NCBI GenBank assembly: GCA_021818045.1
Contig: JAKAFF010000026.1
Span: 1-11,156, forward strand
Direction: 5' to 3'
Length of the DNA: 11,156 nucleotides
Origin: a bacterium
GTDB lineage: Bacteria > Chlamydiota > Chlamydiia > Chlamydiales > SM23-39
Shown: positions 6,620 to 11,156 of the stretch, piece after piece
How the letters are laid out: each line of letters starts with the position of its first letter
How positions within the stretch are numbered: position 1 is the stretch's first letter
Position numbers and translations under genes: made by a program
Notes under the pieces: generated by a model
Told to the model about the DNA's origin: nothing
Database searches by the model: none
Seen by the model: the letters and a program-made list of their open reading frames with translations, nothing else

Positions 6620-8137
6620 TTATCCTTGTGCAATGTGCTTTGCAAGCTGTCTAAAAATAAGGGCATGAAACGGATAAAGGCTGTACCAATAAAACCTCCC
6701 CCATACCCCATTAGGGCGAAAAGTAGCTGTCTGTTTGAGGTCTCCTCCTACACCGAAACGACCTGAAGCATCGGTGTTTGACGGCGTCGGCAACGCCTTG
6801 TCACATTCCCGATTCTGCGAATCGTTTCGGTGTAGTTCCCGAGGGATGATCTCAAATTCGAGCCATGCTTCACCTGGCAGTTTCATTTCAGCATAGAGAA
6901 GTAAACGTCGGTTTTTTTCATCGGCAAGCAAAACGCGCCAGAAATCAAGAGCATCTCCCGCCTTCAAACGCGTCGGATGGGTCCTGCCTCGGCGCAGGCC
7001 AATACCTCCTACTAATTTATCTAAAAAGCCTCTGAGTTTCCAAGCCCAATTCATGGACAGCCAACCCCGATCTCCTCCTAGAGACCAAATCCGTTTTTGG
7101 ACCTGTTCTACAGGACAAGAAAAAGTAGTGGTGCGTGTATCGCTCAAGATGCCAAATCGAGGGACTTGGACATAAATGGAAAGATCGGGATTTAAAATGG
7201 AGCCACTTAAAGTATCTTTCCAGCTAGAAGGAACCCAATCTTCTTCAATGCGGGAGAAAGCAAGGTTCACTGCCTCTTCAAACTTCAGAAGCTGGTTGGG
7301 AAACAGTTTTGTAATGCGATTTTCTTTGCATACGACGTTATTCATCAAGCTTTCGACAAGGAACCGCGCAAGTGAAAAACTAGTACTGGTTACAAAAAAT
7401 AACCAGTAGGAAGAAAGACGTGGTGTAAGGACTGGTACTATGAAGATTTTGCGCTTTAACCCTCTGGTTTGAGCAAACTTGAGCAAAAGTTCCTTGTAAC
7501 TCATTATATCCGGTCCGCCAATTTCAAAAGATTGGTTCAAACACGCCGGATTGCCAAGAATTGAGGTCAAATAAGTTAAGACATCGCGCACGGCGATAGG
7601 TTGCGTTAAGTGATTGAGCCATTCAGGCGCAATCATAATGGGCAATTTTTCAACCAAATCGCGGATGATTTCAAAGGAAGCGCTTCCCGAGCCGATGATA
7701 ATTCCTGCCATTAAAATGGTTACAGGGATTTTTCCCATCTTAAGGATTTCTCCCACTTTTTTTCTCGAGGTGAGGTGACGAGAAAGGTGAGATTCGTTGG
7801 ACAGGCCGCTTAAATAGATGATTTGTTTTGCTTGAGTATGTTCCAGTCGATGCACGAAGTTTGTGGCGGAAGCCGCTTCTAATTCGGAAAATTTTTGGGA
7901 ATAACTCATGGAGTGGACTAGATAATAAGCGGCATCGATGTTCGTTGGAATTTGCAGCAAAGAGGCGGGGTTAAGAAGATCTGCTTCAATTACATGAAGC
8001 TGTGAATGAAATGCCTTGGGAATTTCCAGTCTGGAGCGGCTTCTCACCAGGGCATAGACTTCGTGTCCCTGTTCCATCAAACGGGGGAGAAGTCGAGTTC
8101 CAATATATCCATTCGCTCCAGTAAGTAAGATTTTCAT
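6620..8137 (-). CDS. SDR-family NAD(P)-binding protein with C-terminal DUF2867
   Basis: This 505-residue protein begins with an NAD(P)-binding Rossmann fold (LLTGANGYIGTRLL, 4-17; ADLLNPASL; YYLVHS; IYLSGL) of the atypical SDR/NmrA-like type. A usual YxxxK catalytic pair is not evident. From about residue 335 it carries DUF2867: GGDRGWLSMNWAWKLRG, RLKAGDALDFWRV, EMKLPGEAWLEFEI and TATFRPNGVWGRFYWY. The substrate is unknown. In other bacteria the same two-domain protein often travels with photolyase genes, as here, where phrB starts 2 nt later. DUF2867 is interrupted between FEIIPRE and GGDLKQTATF by 29 extra residues (435-463), encoded exactly by a palindrome-bounded insertion. The rest of the frame is intact, so the gene is probably expressed, though whether the insertion is tolerated is unproven. 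The start has a GAGG about 11 nt upstream. Confidence 0.92.
   Translation of the reverse strand: MKILLTGANGYIGTRLLPRLMEQGHEVYALVRSRSRLEIPKAFHSQLHVIEADLLNPASLLQIPTNIDAAYYLVHSMSYSQKFSELEAASATNFVHRLEHTQAKQIIYLSGLSNESHLSRHLTSRKKVGEILKMGKIPVTILMAGIIIGSGSASFEIIRDLVEKLPIMIAPEWLNHLTQPIAVRDVLTYLTSILGNPACLNQSFEIGGPDIMSYKELLLKFAQTRGLKRKIFIVPVLTPRLSSYWLFFVTSTSFSLARFLVESLMNNVVCKENRITKLFPNQLLKFEEAVNLAFSRIEEDWVPSSWKDTLSGSILNPDLSIYVQVPRFGILSDTRTTTFSCPVEQVQKRIWSLGGDRGWLSMNWAWKLRGFLDKLVGGIGLRRGRTHPTRLKAGDALDFWRVLLADEKNRRLLLYAEMKLPGEAWLEFEIIPRELHRNDSQNRECDKALPTPSNTDASGRFGVGGDLKQTATFRPNGVWGRFYWYSLYPFHALIFRQLAKHIAQG
6748..6835. mobile_element. Palindrome-bounded in-frame insertion (RPE-like element) inside the SDR gene
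   Basis: Perfect 14-bp inverted repeats, CTACACCGAAACGA (6748-6761) and TCGTTTCGGTGTAG (6822-6835), bound 88 bp. Within them lie a GGCGT/ACGCC hairpin (6783-6797) and a CGATTC/GAATCG hairpin (6810-6824). Positions 6749-6835 are 87 nt, a multiple of three, and encode 29 residues (435-463 of the SDR protein) that split an otherwise well conserved DUF2867 motif. The peptide is Asn/Arg/Asp-rich and looks unlike its surroundings. No clear target-site duplication is seen. The architecture matches that of the Rickettsia palindromic elements that insert in frame into genes. Mobility is inferred and has not been shown. Confidence 0.75.
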
Positions 8138-8166
8138 CTATGAAATGGCCTCTTCTCTGTTTCTCT

Positions 8167-8195
8167 TTGAAAACACATTACACTTTAGATACAAT
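8167..8195 (+). promoter_or_regulatory. Housekeeping promoter of the DUF1653 gene
   Basis: TTGAAA (8167-8172), a 17-bp spacer and TACAAT (8190-8195) give a near-consensus sigma-70-type promoter, with a start site near 8202. It lies in the 86-bp divergent region shared with the SDR-phrB operon. A matching minus-strand promoter could not be assigned with confidence. Confidence 0.75.
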
Positions 8196-8223
8196 TTCTC
8201 GCCATGTTGCCAGGAGTTATCGG

Positions 8224-8478
8224 ATGAGTCGCAAAGTTTTAAAGGAGTTTTCGCCTGAGGCAAAATCACTCCAACTCAATACTACCTATGAACATTACAA
8301 AGGGATGCGATATCAAGTTTTAGCGATCGCTCGCCATAGTGAAACTTTGGAAGAACTAGTGGTTTATCAAGCACTATATGGCGAAAGAGGCGTCTGGGTT
8401 AGGCCTGTTACTATGTTCTTAGAACAAGTGCTCGTCAATGGTGAGCTTACGCCACGATTCAACAAGGTAGAGCAGTAG
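8224..8478 (+). CDS. DUF1653 domain-containing protein
   Basis: This is a small 84-residue protein, about the usual length for a single-domain DUF1653 protein. The signature spans residues 22-65: YEHYKGMRYQVLAIARHSET, then LEELVVYQALYGERG and WVRPVTMF. The family is widespread and of unknown function, and no catalytic residue can be named. I chose the ATG at 8224 because an AGGAG ribosome-binding site (8212-8216) lies exactly 7 nt before it and a strong promoter lies at 8167-8195. An earlier in-frame ATG at 8140 would start upstream of that promoter and add unrelated residues. It is a single-gene transcript, divergent from the SDR-phrB pair and convergent with the autotransporter gene. Nothing in the sequence links its role to either neighbour. 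Confidence 0.93.
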   Translation: MSRKVLKEFSPEAKSLQLNTTYEHYKGMRYQVLAIARHSETLEELVVYQALYGERGVWVRPVTMFLEQVLVNGELTPRFNKVEQ

Positions 8479-8567
8479 GTATCCACAAACAGGTGACGAC
8501 ATTGCTTCGACCATAAAGCTTTCTCATTTGTGTATACAGTCTAACTGTTTTAGGGGGCTTTGCAAAT

Positions 8568-10901
8568 TTAGAAATTCCAGCCCATGTTAGCAGACAGCTG
8601 ATGGGACTGGTAAGTAGACCCAAACTCGCCTTGATAACAGAGGCTGCCATAAGGATAACAGGGCGTTTTAGGGGTGAGGAGAATTTTAAAAGATGCGACC
8701 CCTAAATTTTGAGGTGTGGTTAATGTCTCTAAAGCAACAAATCCAGAAGAGCTGACGAGATATGCTGTAACATCGCCAAGACGGAAAGGCTCCTTGTTGA
8801 CGTAAGAACCTTTTTCCTGCAATACAAGACGCCATGAATTAAACTCTACAGTCTCGCAAAGTCTCACACCAAATTCTGAGCGTAAAAAGGAGCAGTAATG
8901 TGCTTTTTGTCCGAAATTTAAAGGCCCGCTGCCTGTTTCTCTATATTGATTCTGCCAATTATTTGCCCAATCAAACATTGCAAATGGTTCAAAGGTCATG
9001 ATCTTATAATAATTGCGATAACCAATTTCTACATGAGGCGCAAGCTGCCACCCTCTAGGACGCGACGTTGACTCGAATTGAAAGGAAGTCATCTCGATTT
9101 CTCTTGTATTGTGAATTTGAAACGCCCCTCCCCAAATAGCGGCATTTCCATAGAAATGCTCGCGATTCCAAAGGCCATAAACAAAAAGGTATTCTTGTTG
9201 AATTCGGCTGTGTCCTGCATGTTGTTTTTCGTGGTTATAGGTATAGGTGTACGCGGCGCCAACACCGTAAGTACTTGCTTGAGAGAGGTGAGTATCGAAC
9301 CCGAAAACAGCTCCTGTAGACCAAGGTTGAAAACTTGGAGTCTGGTGCTGAGCTTTTTCACTAGACGACGCTCCTATTATTTCAAGCCAGAATTGGTAGG
9401 GTTTATTTTTCAAATCGCATGGGCAGTTAGATTCTGGAGGGCGTCTGGTTTTTTGGGGGGCCCTATTCTTGATTTGGTCGCAGTATTGTGCTTGAGTAAA
9501 CCAATATAAACGCATATCTTCGGCATGCTGCGTTAGGCTGTTATTTAAAAAAAACAGATTATTATCTGCGATAAAAAGGTCGAAAGCATGTCGAGTAGGT
9601 GCAGCGCTTTCGAGTGCTTGCGATAACGTGTCATTGAGTACAGATGGGAGAAAGTATAGAGAAGTATTAGGGGAATAAGTGTTGATGTAGTTAGCCAGTG
9701 TTAGATTATTTCCTGTCAATCCTGCTGTAGGGATGTGAGCTAATAGAGGTGATAATAATGATAAAAAATTCGCTCCATTAATAACAGATGGCTCGCCAAT
9801 GCCGGTAAGAGGCAGGGGAGCGATTGAAATCGTGGATCCAGATGGATAAACGAGTGCTGCATAAGCGCCTGCTGTCGAGGACCTGCCTCCGACGAGACCA
9901 TTGCCAGCGCTATTGATGGCAACAGTATCGATAATATTACTTCCGGCGAGGGCAAGTGATTGTATGATTCCAGATGAATCAACAAAGGCTGCGTACCCTG
10001 AGCCCGCATAGTATCCACCCACCAGCCCCTGTCCTGCATCATTGATAGAAACACTCACAATAGTGACAGGGGGAAGCGTGGTAAATTCTTTTATAATTCC
10101 CGCTGAATTAATGAAGGCTGCGTAGGAATTAGTATAATTATTTGTGCCTCCAATGAGGCCTATCCCGGTACTATTTATTGCCACTGCATTGATCGAGGTG
10201 GCCGGCAGTGATGAGAAAGTTTGAATAGTTCCCGCGAAATTGACAAAAGCTGCATAGGCAGTTGTATTGTTATTCCCTCCAATAAGGCCTTGCTCTGATC
10301 CATTGATGGCCACGCTGAAAATAGTCGCTGCTGGAAGCGTGGTAAATTCTTTTATGATTCCAGATGAATTGATAAATGCTGCGTAAGCGCTGCTACCACT
10401 AGTGCCCCCGATTAGGCCATTGCCCGAGTTGTCAATGGCCACGCTAAGGATGTCGTTGCTGGGTAAAGAGTTGAAAGTGTTTAGAATCGATGAAGGAGGG
10501 GACACGAACGCTACGTAAGCATTGGTGTAGTTAGTGCCTCCGATCAGGCCCAATCCCACAGAATTGATAGCGACACTATTGATCTCTGTAGTATTAATGG
10601 GGGTAAGTAAATTTACAGATCCATCTGAAAAAACAAATGCAGCATAGCCAGTGCTGAATCCAGATGATCCTCCTACAAGAGCATACTCAGAACCATTGGT
10701 TGCAACGCTCGCGATAGTTCCTGCCCCCATGGAAGGAAGTTGTAGTGGAGTAGCGATCCCCGATGAGGACACTAAGGCTACATAGCCAGAGCGCGAGGCA
10801 TTATCATTTCCTCCGAGTACCCCAACTACATCTGATGAGAGGCCTGGGTGATAAAATATACAAAATACTACACATGCATACACCCAATTAGTTACATGCA
10901 T
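8568..10901 (-). CDS. Autotransporter outer-membrane protein with HAF-like repeat passenger
   Basis: This 777-residue surface protein starts with a hydrophobic signal peptide (about 1-23, cleavage likely after GLSS). The passenger consists of eight tandem repeats of about 43 residues (roughly 24-368). Each repeat follows the pattern SVAIN-x-x-G-x-GLIGG, then YAAF, a Gly-Ile strand and F-x-x-LP, and it resembles the HAF extracellular repeat with YAAF in place of HAF. Four short strands per unit suggest a beta-propeller. A linker (369-500) contains the APTRHAF helix, and the last 270 or so residues (505-777) form a typical C-terminal autotransporter beta-barrel ending in Trp-Asn-Phe. The product should be secreted across the inner membrane and inserted in the outer membrane with the repeats exposed, possibly for host contact. 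An AAAGG ribosome-binding site lies 7 nt before the ATG. No clear terminator follows. Confidence 0.88.
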   Translation of the reverse strand: MHVTNWVYACVVFCIFYHPGLSSDVVGVLGGNDNASRSGYVALVSSSGIATPLQLPSMGAGTIASVATNGSEYALVGGSSGFSTGYAAFVFSDGSVNLLTPINTTEINSVAINSVGLGLIGGTNYTNAYVAFVSPPSSILNTFNSLPSNDILSVAIDNSGNGLIGGTSGSSAYAAFINSSGIIKEFTTLPAATIFSVAINGSEQGLIGGNNNTTAYAAFVNFAGTIQTFSSLPATSINAVAINSTGIGLIGGTNNYTNSYAAFINSAGIIKEFTTLPPVTIVSVSINDAGQGLVGGYYAGSGYAAFVDSSGIIQSLALAGSNIIDTVAINSAGNGLVGGRSSTAGAYAALVYPSGSTISIAPLPLTGIGEPSVINGANFLSLLSPLLAHIPTAGLTGNNLTLANYINTYSPNTSLYFLPSVLNDTLSQALESAAPTRHAFDLFIADNNLFFLNNSLTQHAEDMRLYWFTQAQYCDQIKNRAPQKTRRPPESNCPCDLKNKPYQFWLEIIGASSSEKAQHQTPSFQPWSTGAVFGFDTHLSQASTYGVGAAYTYTYNHEKQHAGHSRIQQEYLFVYGLWNREHFYGNAAIWGGAFQIHNTREIEMTSFQFESTSRPRGWQLAPHVEIGYRNYYKIMTFEPFAMFDWANNWQNQYRETGSGPLNFGQKAHYCSFLRSEFGVRLCETVEFNSWRLVLQEKGSYVNKEPFRLGDVTAYLVSSSGFVALETLTTPQNLGVASFKILLTPKTPCYPYGSLCYQGEFGSTYQSHQLSANMGWNF
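9798..10832 (-). repeat. Eight tandem ~130-bp coding repeats in the autotransporter passenger
   Basis: The units cover residues about 24-63, 64-107, 108-151, 152-194, 195-237, 238-281, 282-324 and 325-368. Units 4 and 6 are most alike (shared GIIKEFTTLP, with near-identical DNA around 10076-10095 and 10334-10353). Units 3 and 5 share a threonine/asparagine loop and an FxSLP ending. This suggests growth by duplication of a two-unit block. Confidence 0.8.
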
Positions 10902-10930
10902 AAGCCTACCTTTAAAATTTCAGTTAGTTG

Positions 10931-11149
10931 TTATGGTATGTTAGTGCACAAAATTTGAAAAGTAAAGTGGTCAGTGCCTAATATGAGGCGTTTTGCTTCA
11001 GATACCGTCATGTTCGAGTACTTGCTCTTCCAGAGATAGTACGTGGGATGGGAGATCCCATACTTTCTGCAGATATCTGCAACTTGCGTCCCAGCCTGCC
11101 CCTCGCCGAGAATCTGGATAATCTGCTCTTCTGTGAATCTCTTTTTCAT
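10931..11149 (-). pseudogene. Truncated IS3-family transposase OrfA
   Basis: The ATG at 11149 opens a frame with the standard OrfA N-terminus: MKKRFTEEQIIQILGEGQAG, then a helix-turn-helix (VADICRKYGISHPTYYLWKSKY) and the conserved MTVSEAKRL. In IS3 elements OrfA continues into a leucine-zipper segment of 30 or more residues and then OrfB by frameshift. Here homology ends after Leu55 (about 10985), and the remaining 17 codons (ILGTDHFTF onward) are unrelated sequence up to a stop at 10931. OrfB with its DDE catalytic residues is absent, so this is a dead fragment, probably left by deletion or truncated insertion. The 5' terminal inverted repeat would lie beyond the right edge of the window. 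Confidence 0.88.
10938..10966 (-). promoter_or_regulatory. Candidate promoter of the autotransporter gene
   Basis: On the minus strand TTTACT (10961-10966), a 17-bp spacer and TAACAT (10938-10943) match the consensus at 4 of 6 positions in each box. The expected start site lies about 30 nt before the ATG. It sits in the sequence just beyond the truncated IS orfA, so the IS junction may have placed or changed it. Confidence 0.3.
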
Positions 11150-11156
11150 AGTTCGT

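Noticed and set aside
8140..8223. Longer N-terminus for the DUF1653 protein starting at 8140
   Set aside because: It would start upstream of the strong promoter at 8167-8195 and lacks family similarity; the ATG at 8224 has an ideal ribosome-binding site.
8536..8548. ACAGT-CTA-ACTGT hairpin followed by TTT as a terminator between the DUF1653 and autotransporter genes
   Set aside because: A 5-bp A+T-rich stem with only three T residues is too weak; the 89-bp gap 8479-8567 shows nothing stronger.
9078..9509. 143-residue plus-strand frame opposite the autotransporter
   Set aside because: It is fully antisense to the beta-barrel coding region and has no supporting motif or start signal.

Overview
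The window looks like part of an environmental (Parachlamydia-like) chlamydial chromosome. The main evidence is an hrcA-grpE-dnaK heat-shock operon with no dnaJ behind it, a DnaK and an extended HrcA of chlamydial appearance, an autotransporter-type outer-membrane protein and IS remnants in A+T-rich DNA. The assignment is by recognition only, with no database search, and I hold it at moderate confidence.

Layout. Positions 1-331 (minus) hold the start of an unrecognised protein that runs off the left edge. Positions 332-674 hold its leader, a large imperfect palindrome with nested small palindromes (456-612), and a textbook rho-independent terminator for dnaK (613-645). Positions 675-4218 (minus) are dnaK, grpE and hrcA, tightly packed. 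They are preceded by a near-consensus housekeeping promoter and a degenerate CIRCE operator, so the HrcA repressor probably controls its own operon. Positions 4317-4560 hold a visibly G+C-rich relic reading frame ending in a hairpin.

Positions 4665-5166 form a small cassette: a GxxExxY-family (PD-(D/E)XK-like) gene flanked by three AACGAT iterons on one side and three inverted ATCGTT iterons on the other. The only good start codon is out of frame with the body of the gene across a run of eight A residues.

Positions 5223-8137 (minus) are a two-gene light-repair unit: an SDR/DUF2867 protein followed 2 nt later by a class I photolyase. The SDR gene carries an 87-nt in-frame insertion bounded by 14-bp perfect inverted repeats. 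This resembles the palindromic elements that invade open reading frames in Rickettsia, and it is the most interesting object in the window. A small DUF1653 gene (8224-8478, plus) is divergent from it, with its own strong promoter.

Positions 8568-10901 (minus) encode a secreted autotransporter: a signal peptide, eight HAF-like repeats of about 43 residues, a linker and a C-terminal beta-barrel ending in Phe. Just upstream, at 10931-11149, lies the truncated 5' part of an IS3-family orfA. No tRNA, rRNA or CRISPR array was seen.
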